Shown: positions 34,229 through 44,565, numbered from the stretch's first letter. The stretch is 64,000 nucleotides of DNA from Micromonospora sp. WMMA1363 (GCF_030345795.1 NZ_JAUALB010000001.1:2844001-2908000); one strand, 5' to 3'. Notes: generated by a model from the letters alone, not told the origin. Numbers and translations: made by a program.

Positions 34229-35446
34229 TCAGGCGGTGCCGGCCGCCGCTGGCGGCGATTCGCCCGGCCGGACGGCGCCGTCGGCCCCGCGGCTCGTCGG
34301 CACCCGATGTGCGGATTCTCCGGCGGGCGCCACGGCCCGGCGCGGCAGCCCGGGCCCGGGCGCGGCGGGCGGTCCGGCCGGTTCCCGCCGGTCGTCGAGA
34401 CGCGGCACGTCCGGGTTGGCGTCTCCGCCCAGCGCCGCCGGGCCCGGCGGCGCGGCGGTCAGAGGACGGGCCGTGCTCCGCCGCGGGGCGGGGGCAGTGG
34501 GCGACTCGGGAACCAGTCGGGGCGGAACCGAGCCCGGTGCGGAGACCGGACGCAGCCCGGCCACCAGAGTGTTCACGATCTCGGCGGCGTACGACCCGTC
34601 CGGGTCGTAGTCGGGGTCGAAGACGGTCAGCTCGACGCCGAGGCAGTGCGGGGTATCAACCAGACCCGCGAGCAGGATCTCCAGCTCGGCGAAGGCGATC
34701 CCGCCCGGGTCGGGCGCGTCGACGGCCGGCATCACCGCTGGGTCCAGCACGTCCACGTCGACGTGCACCCAGTAGCCGGCGCAGTCGGCGAGTTGCTCGC
34801 GCGCCCACTGTGCGGTGCGGGCGGCACCCTCGGCGCGCAGCGCCGGAACCGGGCGGGTGACGATCCCGGCGGCTTGGAGGTCCAGTCGGTACTCGTCGTG
34901 GGCGCGAATACCGAGCACCACCACGTCGATGTCCCGGAAGTAGGGACGCCGTCCCTCGATGGCGGCCAGGTTGGCCTGGCCCCTTCCGGTGACCAGCGCC
35001 AGGTCCTCACCGGCCGCCGCACCTACGTAGGAGGCGTTGCCGGGATGTCGGAAGTCGGAGTGGCCGTCGACGAAGACCAGCCCGATGCGGCCACCGACCG
35101 CCTCGCCGAGCCGGTGCATGGCCAGCGCCGGGCCGAGCAGGACCGAGCAGTCCCCGCCGAGCACCAGTGGAAACTCACCCCGGTCGATGATCGACCCGAT
35201 GCGCTCGGCGAGTGCGACGGAGTAGCCGGCGATTCCCGGGGCGTGGCAGACCCCGTCGCCGGGCCGCCAGTCGCCCGAGTCGTACCGGGGCGGGGTCATA
35301 CAGCCGGCGTCACGCGCGCGGAGGCGCCCCAGCAGCCCGTGGTCGCGCAGGGCGCCGGGGGCCTTGGCGCAGCCCGGCACCGAGGTGGGCGTGGGCGGAC
35401 GAAGCCCCAGGTTCGTGGGCGCGTCGAGGACGGCGATCCGGCGCAT
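34229..35446 (-). CDS. arginase/agmatinase-fold ureohydrolase with disordered tail
   Basis: 405 residues; residues 1-300 have the arginase fold with three metal-site motifs, LGGDCSVLLG, FVDGHSDF and VHVDVDVLDP, followed by PDPGGIAFAELEILL. The usual GGDHS has Cys instead of the His metal ligand, a variant seen in some actinobacterial members. The substrate (arginine, agmatine or another guanidine compound) is unclear. A Pro/Ala/Arg-rich tail of about 100 residues follows (PESPTAPAPRRSTARPL). GGAGG precedes the ATG at 35446. It is convergent with the PBP gene and 70 nt downstream of the thioredoxin-like gene, possibly in one operon with it. Confidence 0.82.
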   Translation of the reverse strand: MRRIAVLDAPTNLGLRPPTPTSVPGCAKAPGALRDHGLLGRLRARDAGCMTPPRYDSGDWRPGDGVCHAPGIAGYSVALAERIGSIIDRGEFPLVLGGDCSVLLGPALAMHRLGEAVGGRIGLVFVDGHSDFRHPGNASYVGAAAGEDLALVTGRGQANLAAIEGRRPYFRDIDVVVLGIRAHDEYRLDLQAAGIVTRPVPALRAEGAARTAQWAREQLADCAGYWVHVDVDVLDPAVMPAVDAPDPGGIAFAELEILLAGLVDTPHCLGVELTVFDPDYDPDGSYAAEIVNTLVAGLRPVSAPGSVPPRLVPESPTAPAPRRSTARPLTAAPPGPAALGGDANPDVPRLDDRREPAGPPAAPGPGLPRRAVAPAGESAHRVPTSRGADGAVRPGESPPAAAGTA

Positions 35447-35516
35447 CAGGGCCTCCGTCCTCGAGGTGTCGGGCGGGCCGGCCGGGAACGCCGGCCCGCC
35501 GCTGGCGTGGTCAGGG

Positions 35517-36431
35517 TCAGAACAGGGCGCTGGCCAGGGCTCGCCGGGCCGACGCGACCGCGGGGTCGTCCGGGCCGGCGACGGTGAAGAGTCCGACCAG
35601 GTGCTGGCGCACCCTCTCCCGGTCGTCCGAGGCGGCGCGCCGGACCACGTCGACCAGGCGCTGGTAGGCCTGCTCAGCCATGCCGCTGAGCACCTCGATG
35701 TCGGCGGCCAGCAGTTGGGCGTCGACATCGCCGGGGTTGGCCGCCGCGGTGGCGAGCGCCGCCTGCGGGTCAGCGCCGGCGACGCGGCGGGCGAGCCCGA
35801 CCTGGGCCAGGCCCGCCTCCGCGGCCGCGTCCGCTGGGGCCTCGGCGAGGATCTTCCGGTACGCGCGCTCCGCAGCGTCCAGGTCGCCGCTCATCAGTGC
35901 GTCGTCGGCCTCGTCCAGCCGGGGGTCGGCCGACTCGGCCATCTCCACCCCACCGGCCTTGAGCACGGCCTGAATCCACTGCCGCAGCTGCGCCTCGGGG
36001 ACGACGCCGGAGAACGCGTCGACCGGCTGGCCGCCGACCACCGCGTACACCATCGGGATGCCCTGCACCCGGAACATCTGCGCGAGCCGCGGGTTGGCGT
36101 CCACGTCGACCTTGGCGAGCACCCAGGCGCCACCGCCCTCGACGGCCAGCCGCTCCAACACCGGGGACAACTGCTTGCACGGCTGGCACCACTCGGCCCA
36201 GAAGTCGACGACCACGGGTGTGCTGAGCGACCGTTCGAGAACCTCGGCCTGGAAGGTGGCCTCGGTCACGTCGACAACGGTGCCGGCACTGGCGACGGCA
36301 CCATCGGGGGCGCCGGCCGGTGGACCGGATTGGGCGGGTGCGGGAGCCGGGGTCGGGGCGGGGGTGCGCAGCGCGCTGAGGTCGACCGCGCCGCGGGTGA
36401 AGATCGACGAGGTGATCCGTGGGTCGCTCAT
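35517..36431 (-). CDS. thioredoxin-TPR protein (YbbN/CnoX-like)
   Basis: 304 residues. A Pro/Ala-rich N-terminal 45 residues precedes a thioredoxin domain with the active site [15 protein letters not shown] and cis-Pro region [10 protein letters not shown], followed by helical tetratricopeptide-like repeats ([52 protein letters not shown]). Homologues hold oxidised or unfolded clients and pass them to chaperones. The intact CxxC suggests redox activity. The ATG at 36431 has only a weak AGG site. Confidence 0.9.
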   Translation of the reverse strand: MSDPRITSSIFTRGAVDLSALRTPAPTPAPAPAQSGPPAGAPDGAVASAGTVVDVTEATFQAEVLERSLSTPVVVDFWAEWCQPCKQLSPVLERLAVEGGGAWVLAKVDVDANPRLAQMFRVQGIPMVYAVVGGQPVDAFSGVVPEAQLRQWIQAVLKAGGVEMAESADPRLDEADDALMSGDLDAAERAYRKILAEAPADAAAEAGLAQVGLARRVAGADPQAALATAAANPGDVDAQLLAADIEVLSGMAEQAYQRLVDVVRRAASDDRERVRQHLVGLFTVAGPDDPAVASARRALASALF

Positions 36432-36658
36432 GGTTACCTAGTCTCGCACGCGCGACGCCGAACTCCGTCCAACGGCAACGCCGACAGTCGCATCTCTCAC
36501 CCCAGCTCACCACCCCCACCCCCGGCTCCGCGATCGTGCACGTTCGGTTCTCGGGTTCGTCGCGTACGCGCCTTCGCCGGGGCACGAAGCGCACAGTCGC
36601 GGAGAGGATGCGGTGGGACGACCCACGGGGGGTGGGGGCAAGCCGGACGGCGTTCGGA

Positions 36659-38347
36659 TCAGAAGCGGGCGGGTTCGCGGTGGGTGCCCCACTCGGCCCG
36701 GAGTGCGTCACAGATCTCGCCCAGGGTGGCCTCGGCGCGGACGGCGTCGAGCATGGCGGGGATCATGTTCTCGTCGGTGCGACTGGCCGCGACCATCCGC
36801 TCCAGCGCCGCGGTGACGGTCGCCTCGTTGCGGACCGCCTTGCGCTCGGCGAGGACCCGCCGCTGCTCCAGCTCGACCTCGTGGGAGATCCGCAGGATCT
36901 CCAGATCCTTGGCGACCGTGCCGGTGTGGCAGTTGACCCCGACGATCTTCTTGTCGCCCTTCTCCAGCGCCTGCTGGTAGGCGAACGCCGACTCGGCGAT
37001 GTGCCCGGTGAACCAGCCGTCCTCGATGCCGCGCAGGATGCCGGAGGTCATCGGCCCGATCTTGTGCGGCCCGTCCCCGCCGAGCTGTCGGACCTGGGCG
37101 AAGATCTCCTCCGCCTCCGCCTCGATCTTGTCGGTGAGCGCCTCGACGTACCAGGACCCACCGAGGGGATCGGCCACGTTGACCACCCCGGTCTCCTCCA
37201 TCAGCACCTGCTGGGTCCGCAGGGCGATCTCGGCGGACTCGTCGGTGGGCAAGGCGAGGGTCTCGTCGAGGGCGTTGGTGTGCAGCGAGTTCGTGCCGCC
37301 GAGCACCGCCGCGAGGGCCTCCACAGCGGTCCGGACCACGTTGTTGACCGGTTGCTGGGCCGTCAACGAGACCCCGGCGGTCTGCGTGTGGAAGCGCAGC
37401 CATTGGGCCTTCTCATCGGTGGCGCCGTAGACGTCGCGCAGCCAGCGGGCCCAGATCCGACGGGCAGCCCGGAACTTGGCGATCTCCTCGAAGAAGTCCA
37501 CGTGGGAGTCGAAGAAGAAGCTCAGGCCCGGCGCGAAGACGTTGACGTCCAGCCCGCGCGAGAGTCCCAGCTCGACGTAGCCGAACCCGTCGGCGAGGGT
37601 GTACGCCAGCTCCTGCGCGGCCGTCGCGCCGGCCTCCCGGATGTGGTAGCCGGAGACCGACAGCGGCTTGTACCGCGGGATCTCCCGGGCGCAGTACTCC
37701 ATCAGGTCGCCGATGAGGCGCAGGTGCGGCTCCGGGTCGAAGAGCCACTCCTTCTGGGCGATGTACTCCTTGAAGATGTCCGTCTGGAGCGTGCCGTCCA
37801 GGCGGGACAGGTCGGCGCCCTGCCGCTCGGCGGCGACCAGGTACATGCAGAACACCGGCACGGCCGGCCCGGAGATGGTCATGCTCGTCGTGACGCCGGC
37901 AAGGTCGATGCCACCGAAGAGCACCTCCATGTCGGCGGCGCTGTCGACGGCGACGCCGCAGTGCCCGACCTCGCCGAGGGCCTGCGGGTCGTCGGAGTCG
38001 CGGCCCATCAGGGTGGGCATGTCGAACGCGACGGAGAGCCCGCCGCCGCCCGCGCCCAGGATCATCTTGTAGCGCTCGTTGGTCTGCTGCGCGTTGCCGA
38101 AGCCGGCGAACTGCCGAATCGTCCAGGTCCGCCCGCGGTAGCCGGTCGGATACAGGCCGCGGGTGTACGGGAACTCACCCGGCCAGCCGATCCGGTCGAA
38201 TCCCGGGTAGGCCGAACCCTCCGGGGGCCCGTAGACCGGGTCGACGGCCATTCCGGAGAGGGTGGTGAAGTCGGCCTCCCGCTTGCGCGCGGCGTCGTGG
38301 CGGGCCTGCCAGCGCGCCCGTCCGGCGGCGATCTCGTCGGCGTTCAT
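36659..38347 (-). CDS. icmA: isobutyryl-CoA mutase large subunit
   Basis: 562 residues, the B12-dependent acyl-CoA mutase catalytic barrel without a cobalamin domain. It matches the IcmA type rather than methylmalonyl-CoA mutase: Phe in RQFAGFGNA where methylmalonyl-CoA mutase has Tyr, and Gln in YIAQKEW where it has Arg. Family knowledge assigns these two residues to isobutyryl/butyryl-CoA specificity. It interconverts isobutyryl- and n-butyryl-CoA, linking valine breakdown to butyrate and polyketide precursors. The small B12-binding subunit icmB is not in this window. ATG 38347 has a GAGGAGGAG site. A TACACT -10 box (38385-38390, minus) and operator-like motifs lie upstream. Confidence 0.9.
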   Translation of the reverse strand: MNADEIAAGRARWQARHDAARKREADFTTLSGMAVDPVYGPPEGSAYPGFDRIGWPGEFPYTRGLYPTGYRGRTWTIRQFAGFGNAQQTNERYKMILGAGGGGLSVAFDMPTLMGRDSDDPQALGEVGHCGVAVDSAADMEVLFGGIDLAGVTTSMTISGPAVPVFCMYLVAAERQGADLSRLDGTLQTDIFKEYIAQKEWLFDPEPHLRLIGDLMEYCAREIPRYKPLSVSGYHIREAGATAAQELAYTLADGFGYVELGLSRGLDVNVFAPGLSFFFDSHVDFFEEIAKFRAARRIWARWLRDVYGATDEKAQWLRFHTQTAGVSLTAQQPVNNVVRTAVEALAAVLGGTNSLHTNALDETLALPTDESAEIALRTQQVLMEETGVVNVADPLGGSWYVEALTDKIEAEAEEIFAQVRQLGGDGPHKIGPMTSGILRGIEDGWFTGHIAESAFAYQQALEKGDKKIVGVNCHTGTVAKDLEILRISHEVELEQRRVLAERKAVRNEATVTAALERMVAASRTDENMIPAMLDAVRAEATLGEICDALRAEWGTHREPARF

Positions 38348-38384
38348 CCGCGGGGCTCCTCCTCGAGTCCTCGACTGCACCCCG

Positions 38385-38438
38385 AGTGTAGAACCCCAGC
38401 CTGAACGATCGCTAAGGAAGTTCGTACCGACCGGTAAC
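38385..38438 (-). promoter_or_regulatory. icmA promoter with two operator-like motifs
   Basis: TACACT (38385-38390, read on the minus strand) is a good -10 box. TGAACGATCGCTAAGG (38402-38417) covers the expected -35 region and GTACCGACCGGTAAC (38424-38438) lies just beyond. Closely similar motifs precede other acyl-CoA genes in the window. Confidence 0.6.
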
Positions 38439-38449
38439 GTGCCGGTGCC

Positions 38450-39451
38450 TCACGAGGCGATCTGGGTGAGGAGTCGGTCGGCCGCCGTGTACGGGTCGAT
38501 GGTGCCCTCGGCCACCCTGACGGCGAGCGCCGACAGCTCCGTGCCGTCGCGCAGCGAGCCGATCCGGTCGCGCAGCGCGCCGAGCGTGATCGCCTCGATC
38601 TCGGCGGCGGCCCGCGCCTCCTGCCGGCGGCGCAACTCTCCGTTCTCGACCAGCCAGCCGCGGTGCTTGTCGATCGCGGCGGCGATGTCGTCGATCCCCT
38701 CGGCGCGCGCGGCGACCGCCCGCACCACCTGCGGCCGCCACTGCCCCGCCCCCCGCTCACCCAGCGCGATCATGCCCTGAATATCACGGACCGTCGCGTC
38801 GGCGCCGTCCCGGTCGGCCTTGTTGACCACGAAGACATCGGCGATCTCCAGGATGCCGGCCTTCACCGCCTGGATCGCGTCCCCCATGCCGGGGGCGAGC
38901 AGCACCAGCGTGGTGTCGGCGAGCGAGGCGACCTCCACCTCGGCCTGACCGACACCGACGGTCTCCACCAACACCACGTCGCAGCCAGCCCCCTCCAGGA
39001 CGCGGACCGCCTGTGGGGTGGCCGCCGACAGCCCGCCCAGGTGACCCCGGCTGGACATCGAGCGGATGTACACGCCGGGGTCGGTGGCGTGGTCCTGCAT
39101 CCGGACCCGGTCACCGAGGATGGCCCCGCCGGTGAACGGGCTGGACGGGTCGATCGCCAGCACACCGACCCGGCGTCCCCGGGCGCGCAGCGCCCGCACC
39201 AGCTCGTTGGTGGTGGTGGACTTGCCCACGCCGGGCGAGCCGGTCAGGCCAACCACCTGGGCCCGACCGGCGTACGGCGCGAGCGCCGCCGCGATCCGGG
39301 GCAGCGTCTCGTCGCCGGACTCGACCAGCGTGATGAGCCGGGCCACCGCGCGGGGGTCGCCCGCGCGCGCCCGCTCGACCAGCACGGGTACGTCCCGACT
39401 ACGGCGAACCGGCGTCGCCACTGCCGCGGCGTCGTCGAGAGCGTCAGTCAC
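38450..39451 (-). CDS. meaB: acyl-CoA mutase-associated GTPase MeaB
   Basis: 333 residues of the G3E GTPase family: P-loop GLTGSPGVGKSTTTNEL, the conserved LAIDPSSPFTGGAILGDRVRM, VETVGVGQAEVEVASLAD, and the NKAD motif. MeaB-type proteins guard and reload adenosylcobalamin-dependent mutases. It lies between icmA and the thiolase gene, fitting a chaperone role for the mutases here. GTG 39451 has a CGAGG site at good spacing; an upstream GTG at 39490 would overlap the thiolase end and add 13 residues. Confidence 0.92.
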   Translation of the reverse strand: MTDALDDAAAVATPVRRSRDVPVLVERARAGDPRAVARLITLVESGDETLPRIAAALAPYAGRAQVVGLTGSPGVGKSTTTNELVRALRARGRRVGVLAIDPSSPFTGGAILGDRVRMQDHATDPGVYIRSMSSRGHLGGLSAATPQAVRVLEGAGCDVVLVETVGVGQAEVEVASLADTTLVLLAPGMGDAIQAVKAGILEIADVFVVNKADRDGADATVRDIQGMIALGERGAGQWRPQVVRAVAARAEGIDDIAAAIDKHRGWLVENGELRRRQEARAAAEIEAITLGALRDRIGSLRDGTELSALAVRVAEGTIDPYTAADRLLTQIAS

Positions 39452-39470
39452 CGTGCCTCGCAAACCCGAC

Positions 39471-40670
39471 TCACCGTTCGCTCTCGGCACCCGCCGGGAC
39501 GTGGATGATCAGCGCATCGCCCTGGCCGCCACCGCCGCAGAGTGCCGCCGCGCCGGTGCCGCCGCCGCGCCGCTTCAGCTCAAGCGCCAGCGTCAGCACC
39601 AGCCGGGCGCCGGACATGCCGATCGGGTGGCCCAGCGCGATGGCGCCGCCGTTGACGTTGACCTTGTCCGGACTGACCGCGAGATCGCGGGTGGACTGGA
39701 TGCCCACCTGGGCGAACGCTTCGTTGATCTCGATCAGGTCGAGGTCGTCGACGGACAGGCCGGCCTTGCGCAACGCGTGCTGGATGGCGTTGGACGGCTG
39801 CGAGTGCAGCGAGTTGTCCGGGCCGGCGACGTTGCCGTGCGCGCCGATCTCGGCCAGCCAGGTCAGCCCCAGTTCCTTTGCCTTGGCCTTGCTCATCACC
39901 ACGACCGCGGCGGCGCCGTCCGAGATCGGCGACGAGCTACCGGCGGTGATGGTGCCGTCGGAGGTGAAGGCCGGGCGCAGTTTGGCCAGGGATTCGACGG
40001 TGGTGTCCGGGCGGATACCCTCGTCATCGTTGATCACCAGCGGGTCGCCCTTACGCTGTGGGATGACCACCGGGGCGATCTCGTCGGCGAAGTGGCCGTT
40101 CTTCTGGGCGGCTGCGGCGCGCTGGTGGCTGGCCACGGCGAAGGCGTCCTGCTCCTCGCGGCCGATACCCCTCGTGGTGCCGTGCCGTTCGGTCGACTCC
40201 CCCATCGAGCAACAGTCCCAGGCGTCACTGAGACCGTCGAGGGCCATGTGGTCCTTGATCACCACGTCGCCGTACTTGTAGCCGCCGCGCTGGCCGAGCA
40301 GCAGGTGCGGGGCGTTGGTCATCGACTCCATGCCACCGGCCACCACGACGTCGAACTCGCCCGCCCGGATCAGCTGGTCCGCCAGGGCGATCGCGTCCAG
40401 GCCGGAGAGGCACACCTTGTTGATGGTCAGGGCCGGCACGGACATCGGGATGCCCGCCTCGACGGCCGCCTGGCGGGCCGGGATCTGTCCGGCGCCGGCC
40501 TGAAGCACCTGCCCCATGATCACGTACTGGACCTGGTCGGGGGTGACGCCGGCGCGCTCCAGCGCCGCCTTGATCGCCACGCCGCCGAGCTTCGTCGCGG
40601 AAAGGTCCTTGAGGTTGCCGAGCAGGCGCCCCATGGGGGTCCGAGCGCCGCTGACGATCACCGAAGCCAT
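39471..40670 (-). CDS. acetyl-CoA C-acetyltransferase (thiolase)
   Basis: 399 residues of a biosynthetic/degradative thiolase: nucleophilic Cys in [10 protein letters not shown] near residue 88, His in [17 protein letters not shown], and the second catalytic Cys in [13 protein letters not shown]. It condenses two acetyl-CoA to acetoacetyl-CoA or does the reverse. An AGGAGGCAGGC-like GGAGG site precedes the ATG at 40670. It precedes meaB by 20 nt and is divergent from the epimerase gene over a shared promoter region with an operator-like site. Confidence 0.94.
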   Translation of the reverse strand: MASVIVSGARTPMGRLLGNLKDLSATKLGGVAIKAALERAGVTPDQVQYVIMGQVLQAGAGQIPARQAAVEAGIPMSVPALTINKVCLSGLDAIALADQLIRAGEFDVVVAGGMESMTNAPHLLLGQRGGYKYGDVVIKDHMALDGLSDAWDCCSMGESTERHGTTRGIGREEQDAFAVASHQRAAAAQKNGHFADEIAPVVIPQRKGDPLVINDDEGIRPDTTVESLAKLRPAFTSDGTITAGSSSPISDGAAAVVVMSKAKAKELGLTWLAEIGAHGNVAGPDNSLHSQPSNAIQHALRKAGLSVDDLDLIEINEAFAQVGIQSTRDLAVSPDKVNVNGGAIALGHPIGMSGARLVLTLALELKRRGGGTGAAALCGGGGQGDALIIHVPAGAESER

Positions 40671-40701
40671 GCCTGCCTCCGAGGGGGTGCCGACCTGTAC
40701 G

Positions 40702-40726
40702 CCTTAACGATTGTTCGGCCAGACTA
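40702..40726. promoter_or_regulatory. shared divergent promoter/operator (thiolase and epimerase)
   Basis: CCTTAACGATTGTTCGG (40702-40718) resembles the motif at icmA and at the hydroxyacyl-CoA dehydrogenase gene. CAGACT (40720-40725, plus) lies 6 nt before the epimerase ATG, and TAGTCT (40721-40726, minus) is a fitting -10 box for the thiolase. The two -10 boxes overlap. Confidence 0.55.
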
Positions 40727-40731
40727 GCGCC

Positions 40732-41205
40732 ATGGCTGAGAACTCCCCCGCCGAGTCCGCTGCGGACTACGTCACAGACATCGGGCTGCGCCGCATCGAC
40801 CACGTCGGTGTCGCCGTCCCCGACCTGGACACCGCGATCGACTTCTACCAGCGCACCTTCGGGATGCGCTGCGTGCACACGGAGACGAACGAGGAGCAGG
40901 GCGTCCGCGAGGCGATGCTGGCGGTCGGGCCGACCGCCGAGGGCGGCTACGTGCAACTGCTCGCGCCGCTGCACTCGAAGAGCACGATTGCGCGGTTCCT
41001 CGACCGCAACGGGCCGGGGGTGCAGCAGGTCGCGTACACCGTGACCGACATCGACGCCGCCTGCGCGAAGCTGCGCGAGCGCGGCCTACGCCTGCTGTAC
41101 GAACGGCCGAAGCGCGGCACGGCGGACTCCCGGATCAACTTCGTCCACCCGAAGGATGCCGGGGGCGTCCTGGTCGAGCTGGTCGAGCCCGCCGCGGGCC
41201 GTTGA
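40732..41205 (+). CDS. mce: methylmalonyl-CoA epimerase
   Basis: 157 residues of the vicinal-oxygen-chelate fold. A short N-terminal extension precedes LRRIDHVGVAVPDLDTAIDFYQRTFGMR, VQLLAPLHSKSTIARFLDRNGPGVQQVAYTV and INFVHPKDAGGVLVELVEP. His of RIDHVGVAV, the Gln/His in the middle repeat and Glu of LVELVEP are the metal ligands of the family. It interconverts (2S)- and (2R)-methylmalonyl-CoA. The ATG lacks a Shine-Dalgarno site but has CAGACT 6 nt upstream, suggesting a leaderless mRNA. Confidence 0.93.
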   Translation: MAENSPAESAADYVTDIGLRRIDHVGVAVPDLDTAIDFYQRTFGMRCVHTETNEEQGVREAMLAVGPTAEGGYVQLLAPLHSKSTIARFLDRNGPGVQQVAYTVTDIDAACAKLRERGLRLLYERPKRGTADSRINFVHPKDAGGVLVELVEPAAGR

Positions 41206-41355
41206 GAGGAAGGGCCCCTGTCGACGTCTGACGCACAGCGGGGGGCCCGGCTCGCACCCGTCGGTAACGCGGCGGAGCACGGCACTGCGCGGTTCTCCAC
41301 ACGGCCGGGCAGCTTCACTCATCGCCCGATGCACTTTTTCACACAGGACTTCCGA

Positions 41356-41376
41356 CTCTAACTACCGTTCAGTAAC
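41356..41376 (+). promoter_or_regulatory. operator-like motif upstream of ccr
   Basis: TACCGTTCAGTAA (41363-41375) differs at one base from TACCGCTCAGTAA upstream of ethylmalonyl-CoA mutase (62171-62183). On the opposite strand TGAACGGTAGTTAGAG (41356-41371) also resembles the icmA-type motif. Confidence 0.5.
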
Positions 41377-41506
41377 GTCCGGCCCCACAGCAGCGCGGCC
41401 GGTGCCGGATCGTGTCGGATGCCGACGTGGTGGGCGGCCGCACCGGCGCCGACGACGGCAGCACCCGTGCCCCCGACGCGCGGGTGCGGACGAACGGGAG
41501 GTCGAC

Positions 41507-42861
41507 GTGCAGGACATCCTCGAAGCGATCATGGCGGCGGAGGGCGCGGCGCAACCAGAGCGCGAGTTGGCCGGCATCTCCGGGCTGCCGGTACCGGAGT
41601 CCTACCGGGGCGTCGTCGTGCGTGCCGACGAGACGCGCATCTTCGACGGGATGGCCACCCGCGACAAGGACCCGCGCAAGGCGCTGCACGTCCAGGAGGT
41701 GCCCACTCCGGAACTCGGCCCCGGTGAGGCGCTGGTCGCGGTGATGGCCAGCGCCATCAACTACAACACGGTCTGGACCAGCATCTTCGAACCGCTGTCG
41801 ACCTTCAAGTTCCTCCAGCGCTACGGGCGGCTCTCCGAGCTGACCAAGCGGCACGATCTCCCCTACCACGTGGTCGGCTCCGACGCGGCCGGCGTCGTGC
41901 TGCGCACCGGTCCGGGCGTGACCCGGTGGAAGGCCGGCGACGAGGTCGTCGCGCACTGCCTCTCGGTGGAGTTGGAGGACTCGGCCGGCCACGACGACAC
42001 GATGCTGGACCCGCAGCAGCGAATCTGGGGCTTCGAGACCAACTTCGGCGGCCTCGCCGAGCTGGCCGTGGTCAAGGCCAACCAGCTCATGCCGAAGCCG
42101 CGTCACCTCAGCTGGGAGGAGGCGGCGAGCCCGGGCTGGTGAACTCCACCGCGTACCGACAGCTCGTCTCCCACCACGGCGCCAACATGAAGCAGGGCGA
42201 CGTGGTGTTGATCTGGGGTGCCTCGGGGGGCCTCGGCGGCTACGCCACCCAGATGGCGCTCAACGGCGGCGCGATCCCGGTCTGCGTGGTCTCCTCGCCC
42301 GACAAGGCACAGCTGTGCCGGAAGATGGGCGCGGAGCTGGTCATCGACCGGGCCGCGGAGGGCTTCCGGTTCTGGACGGACGACGAGACCCAGGACCAGG
42401 ACGAGTGGCGCCGGTTCGGCGAACGGATCCGGGAACTGACCGGCGGCGAGGACCCGGACATCGTCTTCGAGCACCCGGGCCGGGAAACCTTCGGCGCCAG
42501 CGTCTACGTCACCAAGCGCGGCGGCACCATTGTCACCTGCGCCTCGACCAGCGGCTACCAGCACCAGTACGACAACCGCTACCTGTGGATGCACCTGAAG
42601 CGGATCGTCGGCAGCCACTTCGCCAACTACCGCGAGGCGTGGGAGGCGAACCGACTGGTGGCACTCGGCAAGATCCATCCCACCGTGTCGAAGACCTACA
42701 CGCTGGAGCAGACCGGCCAGGCCGCGTACGAGGTACACCGCAACGCGCACCAGGGAAAGGTCGGCGTCCGTTGCCTGGCCCCCGCCGACGGGCTCGGCGT
42801 GCGGGACCCGGAGTTCCGCGCCCGGCACGAAGCGGCGATCAACCGGTTCCGCGGCCACTGA
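41507..42861 (+). pseudogene. ccr: crotonyl-CoA carboxylase/reductase, broken by a single-base frameshift
   Basis: Reading continues from GTG 41507 (GGGAGG ribosome site) through QDILEAIMAAEGAAQPERELAGISGLPVPESYRGVVV to HLSWEEAASPG. There, near 42131-42139, CCGGGCTGG appears where CCGGGCCTGG is expected and a stop follows. In the shifted frame the protein resumes at once with LVNSTAYRQLVSHHGANMKQGDVVLIWGASGGLGGYATQMALNGG and runs to RFRGH at 42858. Together they form a normal 450-residue Ccr, which carboxylates and reduces crotonyl-CoA to ethylmalonyl-CoA with NADPH. No other damage is visible, so a base-call or assembly error is as likely as real inactivation. Confidence 0.9.
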
Positions 42862-42958
42862 CCGTGTGGACGAGGCGCCGCGACCATTGCGGTGAGTGGC
42901 ATTGCCTTTCCACTGTCCGCGGCGGGCACTCATTCGAGTGAAACCAGGCAGGGTTGAG

Positions 42959-42990
42959 AAAGGGCCGCGGGGACGTCCCGCGGCCCTTTT
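42959..42990 (+). terminator. Rho-independent terminator after ccr
   Basis: A 13-bp stem AAAGGGCCGCGGG (42959-42971) pairs with 42977-42989 and ends in a T-run. It separates ccr from filP. Confidence 0.9.
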
Positions 42991-43146
42991 GCATGCCGCC
43001 ACGCGGGCTCCGCACCGCCTCCGGGAGCTGCCAAGATCGCCGTTTGGTCGGGCCCGCCGACACCAACGCGTTGACCATGTAAAGAGGACGCGAAAGGTAG
43101 GGGACGCTCTTGCGAAGCACCCCGGGGCGTCTGCCAGTATGTCCCA

Positions 43147-44403
43147 ATGCCCCAGCAGCAGTCCTCCCCTCTTGCGTTCTTCGATAACGCGAACACCCAA
43201 CCTGATTTCACCGTCGGTCTGCGTGGATACAACACCGGCCAGGTCGACGACTTCATCGGTCGACTCACCGCCGCGCTGACCCAGTCCGAGCAGGCCCGTG
43301 CCGAGGCCGAGCAGCGGATGAACGACGCCCAGCGCCGGCTTCGCCAGGCCGAGCAGCGCATGAGTGCCCTGGAGCAGAAGCTCGCCGACACCAACAAGCA
43401 GCTCGAGGAGAACAACCGGCCGACGCTGTCCGGCCTCGGCACCCGCGTCGAGCAGATCCTCCGGCTGGCCGAGGAGCAGGCGAACGACCACCGCAACGAT
43501 GCCAAGCGCGAGTCCGAGGGGATCCTCTCCGCGGCCCGCCTCGAGGCGCGGGAGATCACCGACAAGGCGCGGGCCGAGGCGGCGGCGATGAAGGCCACCG
43601 CCGAGCGGGAGGCGGGCAACGTGCGCACCGCCGCCGAGCGGGAGGCGGCCGAGGTCCGCGTCCAGGCCCGGCGCGAGGCCGACACGCTGCGCGCCGACGC
43701 CGATCGGGAGACCAAGCAGCTGCGCACCGTCACCGCCCACGAGGTCGCCGAGCTGAAGTCGACGGTCGAGCGGGAGGTGGCCACCCTACGGGCCACCGCC
43801 GAGCGCGAGATCACCCAGCAGCGGGCGAAGGCCGCCCGGGAGGCCGAGGAGAAGCGCGCCGAGGCGACCAAGCTGCTCACCGACGCTCGCGACAAGCGCG
43901 ACAAGGACCTGCAGGCCCTCGACCTCCAGCTCGCCGAGCGCCGTGAGAAGGCCGAGCGCGAGGAGTCGGAGCGGCACGCCGCCCAGGTCGCCCAGACCCA
44001 GAAGCTGGTCAGCGAGGCCGAGCAGCGGGCGCACGCCGCGCAGGAGCGGGCCAAGGAGATCGAGCAGCGCGCCGAGGCACGCCGGGTCGAGTCGGAGCGG
44101 AACGCGACCGAGACGGTGGAGAAGGCCCGTGCCCACGCCGAGAAGACGCTGAACGACGCAAAGGCGGAGGCCCAGCGCCTGCTCACCGAGGCCCGCACGG
44201 AGGCCGACCTGACCACGCAGGCGGCCCGCCGCGAGGTGGAGGACCTCACCCGCCAGAAGGACGCTGTCACCTCGCAGCTCGGCCAGATGCTCTCCGGGCT
44301 GGCGGGCATCGTGCCGGGCGTCCCGGCCGACAAGCAGGACGGCACGCAGGACGGCAAGGCCGAGGACCCGCAGCCGCGGGAGACCGCCGAAGCGTCCAGC
44401 TGA
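43147..44403 (+). CDS. filP: FilP-like coiled-coil polarity/cytoskeletal protein
   Basis: 418 residues. A short DivIVA-like N-terminal segment (FTVGLRGYNTGQVDDFIGRLTAAL, about residues 20-45) is followed by roughly 330 residues of almost uninterrupted Glu/Ala/Arg/Lys-rich coiled coil and a polar tail. In Streptomyces FilP is an intermediate-filament-like protein at hyphal tips, encoded beside scy and near epimerase and thiolase genes, as here. This homologue is longer than the Streptomyces one. CAGTAT lies 6 nt before the ATG with no ribosome site, implying a leaderless mRNA. Confidence 0.78.
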   Translation: MPQQQSSPLAFFDNANTQPDFTVGLRGYNTGQVDDFIGRLTAALTQSEQARAEAEQRMNDAQRRLRQAEQRMSALEQKLADTNKQLEENNRPTLSGLGTRVEQILRLAEEQANDHRNDAKRESEGILSAARLEAREITDKARAEAAAMKATAEREAGNVRTAAEREAAEVRVQARREADTLRADADRETKQLRTVTAHEVAELKSTVEREVATLRATAEREITQQRAKAAREAEEKRAEATKLLTDARDKRDKDLQALDLQLAERREKAEREESERHAAQVAQTQKLVSEAEQRAHAAQERAKEIEQRAEARRVESERNATETVEKARAHAEKTLNDAKAEAQRLLTEARTEADLTTQAARREVEDLTRQKDAVTSQLGQMLSGLAGIVPGVPADKQDGTQDGKAEDPQPRETAEASS

Positions 44404-44427
44404 CCGAGCCGCCGGGGCATGATCGTC

Positions 44428-44467
44428 GGCGCGGGGCGGCACCGGGTGACCGGTGCCGTCCCGCGCC
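44428..44467 (+). terminator. hairpin terminator after filP
   Basis: An 18-bp stem with one G-U pair (44428-44445 with 44450-44467) and a GTGA loop lies 25 nt after the filP stop. Confidence 0.85.
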
Positions 44468-44565
44468 GTACACGTTTCTCGACGCGTGCGACGGGGCAGT
44501 GAAGCCGTCCCGGCCGACGCGTCCGTATCGCCCCAGGAGGGCCGGTTGCGTGTGAGGATGGGAGC

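Noticed and set aside
41926..42861. Second half of ccr as an independent reductase gene
   Set aside because: It has no start signal and resumes exactly where the first half breaks, so it is the same gene after a frameshift.
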